DNA of 64,000 bases, taken from assembly GCA_019347715.1 (NCBI GenBank), contig JAHWKU010000011.1, positions 1-64,000 on the forward strand, given 5' to 3'. This stretch comes from Actinomycetota bacterium. Its GTDB lineage: Bacteria; Actinomycetota; CADDZG01; JAHWKV01. The first letter of the stretch is position 1, and each line of letters begins with the position of its first letter. This document shows, piece after piece, positions 42,117 to 52,569 of the stretch. The position numbers were made by a program, and so were the translations under genes. Below the pieces are notes generated by a model, which saw only the letters and a program-made list of their open reading frames with translations, did not search any database and was not told the DNA's origin.

Positions 42117-43031
42117 ATGGGGGATGACCGGAAGTCTCAGCTCACCGTCCTAGCCTTCATTGCCATGGTGATCCTGGCAGGAGGCAACGCAGTGGCGGTC
42201 AAATTCACCGTACTTGAGCTCCCCCCGTTCTGGGGTGCGAGCCTGCGCTTCGGAGCGGCTGCGGCCATCTTGCTGGCCTTGATGGCGATACGCCGCGTCC
42301 CCCGGCCTAAGGGGATGGCGCTGTGGGGCGCAGTCATATATGGCGTGCTCGGGTTTGGAGCTCCGTTCGCCTTCTTCTATTGGGGAGTCCAAAGGGCGTC
42401 TGCGGGTACGGGTCAGGTGATCCTGGCCTGTGCCCCCCTGCTGACGGTTCTACTGGCCTTCATTCACCGATTGGAACCCCTGAGACTTCGCGGGATTCTG
42501 GGGTCTCTTGTCGCGCTTGGGGGATTCTTCGTCGTGTTTCGCGATCAGCTCGACGCAAACGTACCGGTCTCTTCTCTGATCGCATTTTTGTTAGGTGCAG
42601 CGTCCTTCGCGGAGACCGGGGTGATCGTGAAGCTGATCCCGAAGATCAATGGGCTCGCCAGGAATGCGATCGGCATGGCTACCGGAACGGGCCTGCTCCT
42701 CGTGCTCTCGGCAATAACCGGAGAGCCGCATACGCTGCCCGAGAGGCCCGAGACGTGGATCGCCATCGCATATCTCGTAGTTGGCGGTTCTATCGCCGTA
42801 TTCACCCTTTATCTCTTTGTTTTGAAGACCTGGACCGCTTCGGTGACTTCGTATGAGTTCGTTCTCATACCTTTTGTAACCGTCATCCTTGGAGCACGGC
42901 TGCTTGGAGAACGAGTCTCTGCTGTGTTCGCCTTGGGGGCAGTGCTCGTCTTGGCCGGTGTCTATCTTGGAGCTCTTTCTGGCGGGCACCGAAAGGGCCA
43001 AGTTGTCTCTAAAGAACTTCCGCTGAGATAA
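42117..43031 (+). CDS. EamA/DMT-family transporter
   Basis: 304 residues with ten helices in two EamA repeats (first near 8-140, second near 150-290, ending GAVLVLAGVYLGALSG). Exports small metabolites; substrate unknown. ATG 42117 is preferred over an upstream ATG at 42039 that overlaps the divergent GT2 region. Confidence 0.87.
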   Translation: MGDDRKSQLTVLAFIAMVILAGGNAVAVKFTVLELPPFWGASLRFGAAAAILLALMAIRRVPRPKGMALWGAVIYGVLGFGAPFAFFYWGVQRASAGTGQVILACAPLLTVLLAFIHRLEPLRLRGILGSLVALGGFFVVFRDQLDANVPVSSLIAFLLGAASFAETGVIVKLIPKINGLARNAIGMATGTGLLLVLSAITGEPHTLPERPETWIAIAYLVVGGSIAVFTLYLFVLKTWTASVTSYEFVLIPFVTVILGARLLGERVSAVFALGAVLVLAGVYLGALSGGHRKGQVVSKELPLR

Positions 43032-43058
43032 GTCAGAAATCGTAGGAGGATGTGTGCC

Positions 43059-44417
43059 ATGAAGACCGTCCGTGGTCTGGCTCTGCGTCTGGTCCTGCTG
43101 GTCTTGAACTTGTCGTTGCTTTTCCTTGGAACCATCGCAGCCAGTAGTCAGGTCGGGCAATCTCCACCCCCAAGAACGATGGCTGCTCCGGCGCCGGTGC
43201 AAGACCTGCACGTTCCGAATTATCTCAAGCCCCCAATCTCGGTCGTCGCGGCACCGGCGGCCGAAGTCTCCGGCATCCAAGGCTTGCGTGGTCAGATCGA
43301 AAACGCTCTCGCTTCCTCCACAGCGTCTACGAAAGGCGCAGTCGTTTGGATCGATGGTTTCGGCACGGTATTTGAAGAGAACTCCAATCTCGAGCTTCTT
43401 CCGGCCTCAACTCAGAAGATGTTCGTTGGTGCCGCCGCTCTCAAACTTCTCGGGGATAACCACGCCTTCAGCACTCGAGTCATGAGTAAAGAGAAGGTTA
43501 CGGCTGACGGCACGGTCGATGGCGATCTCGTCCTGGTAGGCGGAGGGGACCCTTCCCTTTCCCGAATAGATGTCGAGAATCTGGCTAAGGCGGTGGCGCT
43601 TTCGGGGATAAGGACGGTGTCTGGGGGTGTCCTCGCTGATGAGAGCCACTTCGATCGTCTGCGAGCTGCGCCGGGGTGGAAGGACACATACGTGCCACGG
43701 CAGTCTGGAGCTCTTTCCGCGCTGGCAGTGGACCAAAACAGTTACCGAAATGATCCGGAGTTCATCGCGGAGCCTGCCCTCGCCAATGCGCAACTATTCA
43801 GAGAGATGCTCGTCGCTGCCGGTGTTGCCGTGACTGCGCCCGCGGGCATTAGTCCGTCCCCGCATTCGGCCGGGGTCGTGATTGCTCGGAAGGACTCTCC
43901 TCCCCTCAGGGATCTCGTAGGTCACATGCTCATTGAATCCGACAACTTCTTTGCTGAGATGATCCTTAAGGAGGTGGGATTTTCGGCAGGCAATGCATCG
44001 ACCTCTGGAGGGATTGATGTCATCCGCAGATTTGCCTCCTCGTGGGGATTGCCGCTCGGACCTTCCGCGGACGGCTCGGGCCTCTCCCAGCAGAACAGGC
44101 AAAGCGCTGCGGCTCAAATTCAGTGGCTGGCCTGGATCGACCAGGAGCTCGCAGGAGCCGGCTTTCATCAAATGCTTGCACGGTCCTGCTCGACGATCGG
44201 AACCTTGAAAAGAAGGATGTGCGAGTCCCCGGCAGCGGGCAGGGTCCTGGCCAAAAGTGGCGGCCTCCCACACGTGGCAACCCTGTCGGGATACACGACG
44301 ACCGCCTCCGGCAGGCACGTCCGGTTCACCTTCCTTTTGACCGATGCCGCCTCGACGAAATCGGCTCGTCTGGCCATCGACAATGCGCTCGGCGCCATAG
44401 CGGCTTTTGCAGAGTAG
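43059..44417 (+). CDS. dacB: D-alanyl-D-alanine carboxypeptidase, PBP4 type (S13)
   Basis: 452 residues with an N-terminal signal/anchor (about 5-28), catalytic S117-x-x-K120 (PASTQKMF), the SxN-type motif ESDNFFAE and the KSG box AKSGGLPHVATLSGY. It trims peptidoglycan cross-links in the cell wall. The second ATG (43059) is chosen for its 9-base spacing from TAGGAGG. Confidence 0.88.
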   Translation: MKTVRGLALRLVLLVLNLSLLFLGTIAASSQVGQSPPPRTMAAPAPVQDLHVPNYLKPPISVVAAPAAEVSGIQGLRGQIENALASSTASTKGAVVWIDGFGTVFEENSNLELLPASTQKMFVGAAALKLLGDNHAFSTRVMSKEKVTADGTVDGDLVLVGGGDPSLSRIDVENLAKAVALSGIRTVSGGVLADESHFDRLRAAPGWKDTYVPRQSGALSALAVDQNSYRNDPEFIAEPALANAQLFREMLVAAGVAVTAPAGISPSPHSAGVVIARKDSPPLRDLVGHMLIESDNFFAEMILKEVGFSAGNASTSGGIDVIRRFASSWGLPLGPSADGSGLSQQNRQSAAAQIQWLAWIDQELAGAGFHQMLARSCSTIGTLKRRMCESPAAGRVLAKSGGLPHVATLSGYTTTASGRHVRFTFLLTDAASTKSARLAIDNALGAIAAFAE

Positions 44418-44468
44418 GGCACCCCCGGATTTCTCAGGGTGGGGCCGGTTTCAGTCGATAAGGCTGAT

Positions 44469-45833
44469 ATGGCGACTACGGTTCAATCCAGGTTCCAGCG
44501 CGCCCGCAGTCTCTTGCCTGAGGGCATTCCTCTTCCCAAAGGGATGTGGGAACGCCGGCACAAGGTTGTGCTGGTGATCCTTTGGGCTCACTTCGCCTGG
44601 ATCGCCATTTGGGGCCAGCTGTTGCCGCTTGGATTCGCCCATGCCGCGGCGGAGGCTTTGGCAGTCGCCACTCTTGCCGGTATGGCAATGGCAGTTCGGC
44701 AGCGCTCTGAACTAGCGTCGCTGTTTGCCACCGCTGGCCTGATCACCTCATCGGGCATCCTGGTCCACTTCTCCGGCGGTCTGATCGAAATGCATTTTCA
44801 TTTCTTCGTCATGGTTGCACTCGTGACGCTCTATCAGCGATGGCTCCCATTCCTGTTCGCTATCGGATTCGTCCTGCTTCATCACGGCATCGTGGGAGCT
44901 ATCGATCCAGACTCTGTCTACAACCATGCGGCTGCCATCGAGAATCCTTGGAAGTGGGCCACGATCCACGCCGCATTCATTGCCGCGATCAGTCTCGTCG
45001 GGCTCGCCAGCTGGAAGTTCAACGAACAGAGTCGGAAGCAGGCAGAGGACTATTACCGCCAGCTGTATGAGGGAGAAAAGGGACTGGCACAGCGTCTCGC
45101 CGAGGCCGATCGCCTAAAGGAAGAGCTGATCGGCATCGTGTCCCACGAGCTGCGCACCCCGATCTCGGTGGTGGTCGGTTTCACTCGGACCATTCTTCAC
45201 CGACGCGCTCTTTTGGACGAAAACGAGACCACCGACATGATCCAGCGCATTCACAAGCAGGGCAAACGACTGGAAGCGCTGGTGAACAATCTGCTCGATC
45301 ACTCCAAAGCGCTTCAGTCATCTCCCGACGCAAAGTGTTCGGTCGAAGAAGTTCTGCATGACGTTCGGGTTCACGCCGAGGAGACGTTCGAGCAGTTGCC
45401 GCCGATCACGTGGGTCTTGGAGAGAAATCTGCACATGGCAATGTCTCACGAGTCAATGGTCCTCGTGATGACCAATCTGGTGGGGAACGCAGCCAAGTTT
45501 GCTCCATCGGGGACTCCGGTCGACGTCTCGGCAAGAAGCATGACCGATCAATGGGCATTCGTTGAAGTAACCAACCGGGTCTCACAACCGATTCCTCAAG
45601 ACCAACTCGACCGGCTATTTGACCCGTTCTTTCAAGGGGATTCATCGTTGACGAGGACAGCCGGCGGCGTGGGGCTGGGACTTCACATCGTTCGCAGGAT
45701 CGTTGAAACCCATGGGGGCGAGGTTTCCGTCGCATGCACCGACGACTCCATTACCGTGGGCTTGCGTTTGCCTAGAGCCTCTTCGATCGAACCGCAGCAT
45801 GTCGGGGATGGAACGCAGTCGAGCAAGGTTTAG
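44469..45833 (+). CDS. Membrane histidine kinase
   Basis: 454 residues: six membrane helices (about 30-185) with a His-rich stretch (EMHFHFF, LLHHG), a linker helix, HisKA with His226 in SHELRTPI, and an HATPase domain ending in GGVGLGLHIVRRIVETHGG. No response regulator is adjacent, so its partner is elsewhere. Confidence 0.88.
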   Translation: MATTVQSRFQRARSLLPEGIPLPKGMWERRHKVVLVILWAHFAWIAIWGQLLPLGFAHAAAEALAVATLAGMAMAVRQRSELASLFATAGLITSSGILVHFSGGLIEMHFHFFVMVALVTLYQRWLPFLFAIGFVLLHHGIVGAIDPDSVYNHAAAIENPWKWATIHAAFIAAISLVGLASWKFNEQSRKQAEDYYRQLYEGEKGLAQRLAEADRLKEELIGIVSHELRTPISVVVGFTRTILHRRALLDENETTDMIQRIHKQGKRLEALVNNLLDHSKALQSSPDAKCSVEEVLHDVRVHAEETFEQLPPITWVLERNLHMAMSHESMVLVMTNLVGNAAKFAPSGTPVDVSARSMTDQWAFVEVTNRVSQPIPQDQLDRLFDPFFQGDSSLTRTAGGVGLGLHIVRRIVETHGGEVSVACTDDSITVGLRLPRASSIEPQHVGDGTQSSKV

Positions 45834-46156
45834 GCCGGGTTACGAACGACCTCTAGGAGCTTGTCCAGTCCACTGATTGAAAGAACTTTCTCTACTTGGG
45901 GGGAGGGATTGACGATCCTCAACTTTCCTCCATTGCCTTCCAGTGAACGTAATGTCCGAGCCGCGAGCCCGATACCTTGCGAGTCCATAAACGGGACGTT
46001 CTGCATGTCGAGATCAAGCTGGTCCACGCCTTTATCAAGCACCTGCTCTATCGATTCTTCCAGGAGGGGCGCGGTCGCGATGTCTATCTCTCCCGAAACC
46101 GAAATGATGCCAACACCTAACTCAATTCGGACATCTGCTGCGAATTCCCCCGTCAT
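45830..46156 (-). CDS. STAS-domain anti-sigma factor antagonist
   Basis: 108 residues, one STAS domain with the phosphorylatable Ser in VPFMDSQGIGLA. It should act in a partner switch with a RsbW-like kinase, plausibly the divergent MEDS-ATPase protein 82 bases away. Confidence 0.88.
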   Translation of the reverse strand: MTGEFAADVRIELGVGIISVSGEIDIATAPLLEESIEQVLDKGVDQLDLDMQNVPFMDSQGIGLAARTLRSLEGNGGKLRIVNPSPQVEKVLSISGLDKLLEVVRNPA

Positions 46157-46237
46157 AGCGTTCTAGACCCTACTTCCTTGTGCCGGAATGTTTCCATAGT
46201 GGGTTCTTTGCTCATTTCCAACCTACAATATTTGGAT

Positions 46238-47215
46238 ATGAGTGCCTCCTTGCCTGTGAATACTCACTCAGGCGGCCTTCGTCATGCTGCGCTCTTCTAC
46301 TCTGGACCCGACAAATTCGCGGAGCTAACGGCTTCATTTGTGAGACAGGGATTGGATGCGGGCGAGGCAGTTATGGTTTTGGCAAAGGGAGAAAAGGCCG
46401 GTGCCCTCAAGGAGGAACTGGGCAGCAAGGCGGCAGAGGTGCTGTTCGGCGACATGGAAGAGATCGGGCGCAATCCCGCTCGGATCCTTCCGGTATGGCA
46501 GGACTTCATCACTTCACACGACGGGAGCAACCGCGGTCTGCGCGGCGTTGGTGAACCTATATGGGCCGGCAGAACTCCAGAGGAGATTGTCGAGGCGCAG
46601 CGCCATGAATCGCTTATCAATTTCGCTTTAGCCGACGCCCCGCTTTTGATTGCCTGTCCCTATGACATCGGCGCCCTCGAGCCGGACATGATCGAAGAAG
46701 CGCGCCGGACCCACCCCCTCCTGTTGGAGGAAGGGGACTTGGAGTATCGCGACAGTCCTGCTTATCGACACACCGAAGACACGGGAGCTCCCTTTGACGA
46801 TCCCTTGCCGGAACCTCGCTCACGCCCTGAGGAAATGCCGGTGTCGCCAGATCGCATAGGCGAACTGAGGATATTTGTGTCGCGTAGATCCGCGGCCTTT
46901 GGCCTCGATCCAGCCAGGACTGAAGACCTCGTTCTTGCGGTAAACGAGATCGTTACTAACACCCTCCGTCATGGCGGAGGGCGCGGGGTGCTGCGCTTAT
47001 GGCACGAGGGACATTCGCTTGTCTGCGAGGTCCGCGACCGAGGCCAGATCGATGAGCCGATGGTGGGACGCATGCGGCCGAGTCCGAATCAGGAGAGTGG
47101 GTTTGGTCTGTGGTTGGTCAACCACTTATGCGATCTCGTTCAGGTTCGGTCCTTTGCCAGCGGCACGGTTGTTCGTGTGCACATGGGGCGGACGATGCCG
47201 CAGTCCGTGGCTTAG
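46238..47215 (+). CDS. MEDS sensor domain fused to RsbW-like ATPase
   Basis: 325 residues. The N-terminal MEDS (DcmR-type) domain (about 8-165; HAALFYSGPDKF start) precedes an HATPase domain with NEIVTNTLRHGGG and GFGLWLVNHL. Probably an anti-sigma kinase acting on the divergent STAS protein in response to an unknown small-molecule signal. ATG 46238 is chosen over an upstream in-frame start at 46178 that adds poorly conserved residues. Confidence 0.85.
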   Translation: MSASLPVNTHSGGLRHAALFYSGPDKFAELTASFVRQGLDAGEAVMVLAKGEKAGALKEELGSKAAEVLFGDMEEIGRNPARILPVWQDFITSHDGSNRGLRGVGEPIWAGRTPEEIVEAQRHESLINFALADAPLLIACPYDIGALEPDMIEEARRTHPLLLEEGDLEYRDSPAYRHTEDTGAPFDDPLPEPRSRPEEMPVSPDRIGELRIFVSRRSAAFGLDPARTEDLVLAVNEIVTNTLRHGGGRGVLRLWHEGHSLVCEVRDRGQIDEPMVGRMRPSPNQESGFGLWLVNHLCDLVQVRSFASGTVVRVHMGRTMPQSVA

Positions 47216-48342
47216 GGCGTTTTCCCCGAACTGAATTCCGACCGCAGCCTATCGACCAAGGCTGCCACCAGAGCAGCTCTTTGTGGCATCGCCGATATGG
47301 ATATGTGCTCTCCCTCCGCGTGGGCACCTTTCCCGACTGCACCAAGGCCGTCCAACGTCGGAACTCCAAGTGCGGCGGTGATGTTTCCGTCTGAGCCACC
47401 CCCGACTTCGACTCCGTCGAGGTCTGGAAGTCCGAGATCCTTCGCGATGTTGCGAGCTTTCTCGAACAATTCCGAAGACATTTCTCTCTCGAAGGGGAGA
47501 CGAGGAGGCTTCTTCTCGAGAATGAGCTTGGCTCCTTCGACCTTGGCGGATAGGTCACCCATTTCTTTGTCCACGCGCTCGAGTTCGGCCACCGTTTTGG
47601 CCCTTACATCGACTGCGACTCTGGCTGCAGCTGGAACGGTGTTGGAGGTAGTGCCCGCCGACGCCACTGTAGGAGTCACGGTGGTGCCAACTTCTTGTCG
47701 GCCGATCCTCGAGATCTCGAGGATCTGGTGTGCGAGCTCCACCACTGCATTAATCCCGCGTTCAGGCTCCAAACCAGAGTGCGCAGCCCTGCCTTCAACG
47801 CTCAAGACATAAGAGGCGACTCCCTTGCGGGCCAATTTGAGCGACCCGCCCTCGCTTGGCTCCAAAACGAGAACCGCTGAGGCTCGGCGCGCGGACTCCT
47901 CTATAAAGCCAATGGAGGATTCTGAGCCAATCTCTTCGTCGGAGTTGAACAAGATCTCGATTCCCGAAAGATCGCCGAGTGACCCGAGGGCGAAGAGGCC
48001 CTGGATCAATCCGGATTTCATGTCAAAGATGCCGGGCCCCGTCGCCTTGTCGCCATCGATGGAGAATGGCCATCTTTCCACAGTGCCCCTGGGCCACACC
48101 GTGTCGAAATGGCCGAGGATCAAAACTGCCGGGGCATCACCGAATCGCCAGCGAAGGTGCCTTTTCTCGTCTCCCAGCCGTTCGGGCTTGGCCCCCAAGA
48201 TCGAAGATCCCAGCCTTGCCAGCTCATCCGCGCACGACCGGACCGCTTCCAGGTCCTTGGATGGGGATTCGGTATTGACGATGAGCTCGAGGGAATCGAG
48301 CATCGCTTTGGTCTTTTCTTGGAGAGAGTGCAGCGAGATCAA
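47212..48342 (-). CDS. M20 family metallopeptidase (carboxypeptidase G2-like)
   Basis: 376 residues: VLILGHFDTVWPRG (first His/Asp metal ligands), NSDEEIGS (catalytic Glu and metal Glu), a dimerisation domain (about 180-290) and a final metal His in KGAHAEGEHI. It hydrolyses peptide or N-acyl bonds in the cytoplasm. Ends overlapping the convergent MEDS gene by 4 bases. Confidence 0.9.
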   Translation of the reverse strand: MISLHSLQEKTKAMLDSLELIVNTESPSKDLEAVRSCADELARLGSSILGAKPERLGDEKRHLRWRFGDAPAVLILGHFDTVWPRGTVERWPFSIDGDKATGPGIFDMKSGLIQGLFALGSLGDLSGIEILFNSDEEIGSESSIGFIEESARRASAVLVLEPSEGGSLKLARKGVASYVLSVEGRAAHSGLEPERGINAVVELAHQILEISRIGRQEVGTTVTPTVASAGTTSNTVPAAARVAVDVRAKTVAELERVDKEMGDLSAKVEGAKLILEKKPPRLPFEREMSSELFEKARNIAKDLGLPDLDGVEVGGGSDGNITAALGVPTLDGLGAVGKGAHAEGEHISISAMPQRAALVAALVDRLRSEFSSGKTP

Positions 48343-48397
48343 CCGTTTCCTTTCGGACGGGATCCGATTATCCTCGGTATTCAGCCCCGACCACCCT

Positions 48398-49207
48398 CTA
48401 TGAGTCTTCCCCCCGCGACCGACTTCGAAAGTCTGGCAGCATCATCCCCTCGGCCCCCGGTACTCGGGGGCCGGGCACTCCTCGGAACTTGTATTTGAGT
48501 GGCTCCCGCCCCGGCTGGACGACCCAGGCCTGGCCCGTGCTCCCATCGAGCACCGCGGCAACGACTGCCTTTGCGATCTCGTCTGGCTGGATGAGTGGAA
48601 ATCCAGATTCTTTCAGGAATTGCGCGGCAGCCTCGCCGACCATTGGGGTCTCGACCACACCGGGGCAGATGCAATTGATGGTGATCTTCTTGCCTTCCAA
48701 CTGGGGGGCGAGGCTTCGGACCAATCCAACGACAGCATGCTTGGTGAGTGAATACACCGGATCGATCGGATACGAAGTGATTCCTGCGATCGAAGCGGTC
48801 GCGACGATCGACCCTCCTCCCGAGTTTCGCATCGCAGAGACTGCTTCGCGGACCCCGAAGAAAACTCCGTCGACATTCGTTCCGATTATCTTGCGGTAGA
48901 GATCATTGCTGACACTTTCGATATCGGACTGCTCTCCAAGAGTTATCCCGGCATTGAGGTATGCGATATCGATGCCCCCGAGAGACGAGTCGGCCTGAGC
49001 GAACATTCCTCGTACCTGCTCCGGGTCGGAAACGTCCCCCGCGATTGATTCCATGCCGAGCTTGGCAGCGGCGCTCTCAACCGCGGACGCATCTATGTCT
49101 GCGAGCAAGACCTGCGCGCCCTCCGAGACAAACTTCTTTGCGGTTGCGAGTCCGATGCCCGATGCCGCGCCGGTGATGAGAGCCCTTCTTCCGGTGAGAG
49201 TCTCCAT
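48398..49207 (-). CDS. Short-chain dehydrogenase/reductase
   Basis: 269 residues. Cofactor motif TGAASGIG (13-20), NAG, and the catalytic Ser-Tyr-Lys set ending YSLTKHA. Substrate unknown. It follows the phosphotriesterase-family gene by 8 bases, so they form an operon. Confidence 0.88.
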   Translation of the reverse strand: METLTGRRALITGAASGIGLATAKKFVSEGAQVLLADIDASAVESAAAKLGMESIAGDVSDPEQVRGMFAQADSSLGGIDIAYLNAGITLGEQSDIESVSNDLYRKIIGTNVDGVFFGVREAVSAMRNSGGGSIVATASIAGITSYPIDPVYSLTKHAVVGLVRSLAPQLEGKKITINCICPGVVETPMVGEAAAQFLKESGFPLIQPDEIAKAVVAAVLDGSTGQAWVVQPGREPLKYKFRGVPGPRVPGAEGMMLPDFRSRSRGEDS

Positions 49208-49215
49208 ACCTCGCC

Positions 49216-50202
49216 CTACCCTTCACCCGAGAGTAGTTTTGCCGGATTCTTCTCGAAGATGGTGACTCGATCCTGCGCCGTGAACCCCTCCTTTTCGAGA
49301 AGCGGCCAGAACTCGGTGAAGATGTAACTGAGAGGCCTGCCGGTCATCTGTTCGGAGATCCATGGCTGGAGCTGCGCGAATCCATCGCGCAGGTGGTCGG
49401 GGACCGCGTACGGAAACCTAGCCGACCGCAGAGAGCAGATGCGGTCCTGGCTCAGACACAGTTGATCGATGAGTCCGGCCTCGCGTACCGCCGAAGCCAG
49501 CTCAACGCGCTTTTCGATGGGAGACAGGACCTCGTAGCCGACTCGGTCTATGCCCGCGAAAGACCCATTGTGAGCTATCGAGATCAACTGCTCTCCCGTA
49601 TCGGCTTGATCCTGGTGGCCTATCAGGCAACGGCCTGGATCGACGCCATGCTTGGCGAAGATCTCCTGTTGAACGTCCCAACCATTGGAGTTCTCGCAAT
49701 GCGTGATGATCGGAAGTCCGCTTCGCTCAGATGCTATGGCCGCGGCTTCGAGGAAGCGTTTCTCCAGGTCCGTCGGGGGATCGCCTGAAGCTGCCTTGAT
49801 CACTCCAGGGGCGACGCCGGTGCCCCCGATTCCGTTTTCAATCTCGAACAGATAGAAACTGGCGATCTCGTCGACGCTTCGGTTGCGCCAGTAAAAGGGG
49901 ATTCCAATGTCCTCGACATAGAAGCCGGTGGCGCAGACTACGTTGACTCCAGACGCCCGCGACGCCTCCGCCATGAGCCGTGGATCACGGCCGCACTCAA
50001 CGGGACACGGATCGACGATCGTATGTATCCCGTGCTCTTTGACCTCTCCTAGGCGTTCCGCGATCTTGTCGAGTTCGGGGCCGCGCTCCCAACCATCGTT
50101 GGGGTCCAAGTGGTCTCCTGGAAAAGAGAAATAGAGATGTTCGTGAACGAGAGTTCCCTGCAGCTCTTCAGCATCGATGGGGCCCAGCACCGTGCCGACC
50201 AT
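49216..50202 (-). CDS. Phosphotriesterase-family amidohydrolase
   Basis: 328 residues, TIM barrel with the binuclear metal ligands: HEHLYF near 20, the bridging Lys in [18 protein letters not shown] and the final Asp in LSQD. Members are lactonases, phosphotriesterases or related hydrolases. ATG 50202 is chosen; the longer frame is antisense to the acyl-CoA dehydrogenase. Confidence 0.85.
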   Translation of the reverse strand: MVGTVLGPIDAEELQGTLVHEHLYFSFPGDHLDPNDGWERGPELDKIAERLGEVKEHGIHTIVDPCPVECGRDPRLMAEASRASGVNVVCATGFYVEDIGIPFYWRNRSVDEIASFYLFEIENGIGGTGVAPGVIKAASGDPPTDLEKRFLEAAAIASERSGLPIITHCENSNGWDVQQEIFAKHGVDPGRCLIGHQDQADTGEQLISIAHNGSFAGIDRVGYEVLSPIEKRVELASAVREAGLIDQLCLSQDRICSLRSARFPYAVPDHLRDGFAQLQPWISEQMTGRPLSYIFTEFWPLLEKEGFTAQDRVTIFEKNPAKLLSGEG

Positions 50203-50256
50203 GGCGTCCCTTCTGTTAGATTCGCCCACAGAAGCAAGCGATATGCGGAGGCTACC

Positions 50257-51465
50257 GTGGAATTCGAATTCAGCCCAAAGGTGAACGAGTACCGCGAGAA
50301 GCTGCTCGACTTCATGGATTCGTACATCTATCCGGCAGAGCAGACTTATCGCGACCAGATGCTTGCCCAGGAAGACCGGCACACGCAGCCGCCGATCATG
50401 GAGGACCTGAAGAAGGAGGCTAGGAGCAGGGGACTCTGGAACCTGTTTCTTCCTAACCCGAAGTGGGGCGCCGGTCTTACCAACTTCGAATACGCGCCAC
50501 TGTCGGAGATCATGGGACGAAGCCCCATCGCGTCAGAAGTTTTCAATTGCTCGGCCCCCGACACGGGGAACATGGAGATCCTCGCCGAGTTCGGCACTCA
50601 AGAACAGCAAGACACTTGGCTGAAGCCGCTGCTGGAAGGGGAGATCCGCTCCTGCTTCGGTATGACGGAGCCGGAGGTGGCGAGCTCCGACCCGACGAAC
50701 ATACAGAGCACGATCGTTGCCGACGGTGACGAGTATGTGATCAACGGCAGAAAGTGGTGGACGAGCGGGGCTGCCGACCCCCGCTGCAAGATCAATCTGT
50801 TCATCGGCAAGAGCCACCCCGACAAGGAGCGTTACATGCAGCACAGCCTTGTACTGATTCCCATGGACAGCCCAGGACTCGAGGTTGTTCGCACGCTTCC
50901 GGTATTCGGTTACGACGGGGGCCATGGGCACTGCGAGATCTCATACGAGGACGTACGAATTCCAACCTCCAACCTTTTGGGCCAGGAGGGAGGCGGCTTT
51001 TTGATCGGGCAGGCGCGTCTCGGACCGGGCCGCATTCATCACTGCATGCGGGCGGTTGGGATGTCGGAGCGGGCCCTCGAGCTGATGTGCAAACGCGCCA
51101 ACTCTCGCGTTGCGTTCGGTGTCCCGCTATCGAAGCAGGGCGTGATACGGGACTGGATCGCCGAATCGAGGGTGAAGATCGAGCAAGCGCGTCTTTTGGT
51201 CTTGAAGGCGGCCTGGATGATGGACACCGTTGGTAACCAGCAAGCAAGAACTTTGATATCCGCCATTAAGCTTGCGGCCGCCGACATGGCGACCTACGTG
51301 ATCGATCGGGCGATCCAAGTCCACGGGGGTGCAGGAGTCTCCGACGACTTCCCTCTGGCCGCGATGTATGCCTATGCGCGCACGCTGCATATCGTCGATG
51401 GCGCCGATGAAGTTCACAAGATGGTGATCTCGCGCGAAGAGTTGAGGAACTGGGCTCCGGCCTAG
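50257..51465 (+). CDS. Acyl-CoA dehydrogenase
   Basis: 402 residues with [16 protein letters not shown] and the flavin-binding C-terminal helices ([23 protein letters not shown]). It oxidises an acyl-CoA, feeding electrons to ETF. The GTG at 50257 has a CGGAGG ribosome site; the longer frame overlaps the divergent hydrolase. Confidence 0.9.
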   Translation: MEFEFSPKVNEYREKLLDFMDSYIYPAEQTYRDQMLAQEDRHTQPPIMEDLKKEARSRGLWNLFLPNPKWGAGLTNFEYAPLSEIMGRSPIASEVFNCSAPDTGNMEILAEFGTQEQQDTWLKPLLEGEIRSCFGMTEPEVASSDPTNIQSTIVADGDEYVINGRKWWTSGAADPRCKINLFIGKSHPDKERYMQHSLVLIPMDSPGLEVVRTLPVFGYDGGHGHCEISYEDVRIPTSNLLGQEGGGFLIGQARLGPGRIHHCMRAVGMSERALELMCKRANSRVAFGVPLSKQGVIRDWIAESRVKIEQARLLVLKAAWMMDTVGNQQARTLISAIKLAAADMATYVIDRAIQVHGGAGVSDDFPLAAMYAYARTLHIVDGADEVHKMVISREELRNWAPA

Positions 51466-51474
51466 GGCCACTAG

Positions 51475-52254
51475 TTAGCGCAGCGTTGCTGCGCCACCAT
51501 CGACAGGAATCACCGCGCCGGTCACGTAAGAACCCGCGCGCGATGACAGGAAGATGACGGTGCCGGCCATGTCTTCGGGCCGGCCAACGCGTTGCAGCGG
51601 TATCGCAGAAGCAAGAGCCTGCTCGGCTCCCTCGTTCTCGAACATGAACTTCGTCATGCGGCTGGGGAAGAGTCCTGGAGCGATGGCGTTCACCGTGATG
51701 AAGTGACCTACGAGGGCAGACGCCATGTGGCGCGAAAGCTGGTGGATACCGGCCTTGCTAGCAGAGTACGCGTAGTTCTCCAGAGCCGGGACCCGGAGGC
51801 CATCTATTGATCCGATGTTGATCACGCGAGCCGGATCCTCTGGACTTGCCGCAGCCTTCAGTTGAGGCAGAAGCTTTTGAGTCAGATGAAAAGGCGCTTG
51901 AACGTTGACGGCCCAAACCTTGTTGAAGGATTCGGGCGGATACTCTTCGAGGGGGGCTCCCCAGGCCGTCCCCGCGTTGTTGACGAGGATGTGGAGCTCG
52001 GGGGCCTGGCTCTCCAGCTCACTGCCAAGGTGGTCGATCCCGGACGCGGTGGAGAGATCCGCAGGGATCGAGATGCACTCGCCGTCCTTCGAGAGATTGG
52101 CTGCGACCTCATCGCAGACCTCGGCCTTTCTCGATGAGATGAAGACTCGAACGCCAGCTTTGACCAGGCCCTCGGCAATCATCAGCCCGATGCCTCTTGA
52201 TCCGCCGGTTACGACCGCGCTCTTGCCCTTTAGTTCGAAGATGCCCTCGCCCAT
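51475..52254 (-). CDS. Short-chain dehydrogenase/reductase
   Basis: 259 residues: TGGSRGIG cofactor site near 16-23, NNAGTAWG, Ser in GSIDG and YSASKAG, typical Rossmann SDR. Convergent with the acyl-CoA dehydrogenase (9-base gap) and divergent from the HTH gene. Confidence 0.88.
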   Translation of the reverse strand: MGEGIFELKGKSAVVTGGSRGIGLMIAEGLVKAGVRVFISSRKAEVCDEVAANLSKDGECISIPADLSTASGIDHLGSELESQAPELHILVNNAGTAWGAPLEEYPPESFNKVWAVNVQAPFHLTQKLLPQLKAAASPEDPARVINIGSIDGLRVPALENYAYSASKAGIHQLSRHMASALVGHFITVNAIAPGLFPSRMTKFMFENEGAEQALASAIPLQRVGRPEDMAGTVIFLSSRAGSYVTGAVIPVDGGAATLR

Positions 52255-52314
52255 TGTGTCCGCTCCTCTCGCTGTTGCGCAGAGTTAGGCTATAGCTTGT
52301 CAATCAGAGTCAAT

Positions 52315-52569
52315 ATGAGTACAGTAGAATCAATGTTATCCAGCCAGGAATTCCTCACCAGCGACGAGGCCTGCGCTGCGCTTGGAGTAAAGCTCTCCAC
52401 CCTCTACGCGTACGTGAGTCGCGGAAAGCTGAGGAGCTATCGCCTGGGCTCGAGGCGGCAGCGGTTCTACTCGGCCAGAGAACTGAGGGCGATGGCCGGG
52501 ACCATCCCTGAGCTAAAGGATTCCTCCGCCAGGGTCCCCCTCGCCGCAGACTGGATCAGCTACGTCTGA
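52315..52569 (+). CDS. Excisionase/MerR-like helix-turn-helix protein
   Basis: 84 residues: FLTSDEACAALGVKLSTLYAYVSRGKLRSYRLG is a winged HTH like those fused to actinobacterial citrate synthases, followed by a short tail. Its stop overlaps the next start by one base (TGATG), so it is produced together with the metallolyase and may control it. ATG 52315 follows a TTG alternative at 52297. Confidence 0.75.
   Translation: MSTVESMLSSQEFLTSDEACAALGVKLSTLYAYVSRGKLRSYRLGSRRQRFYSARELRAMAGTIPELKDSSARVPLAADWISYV

Noticed and set aside
46190-46211. GGAAT followed by GGGTT upstream of the MEDS gene
   Set aside because: The spacer is only 11 bases, outside the 16-17 seen in the other ten copies.
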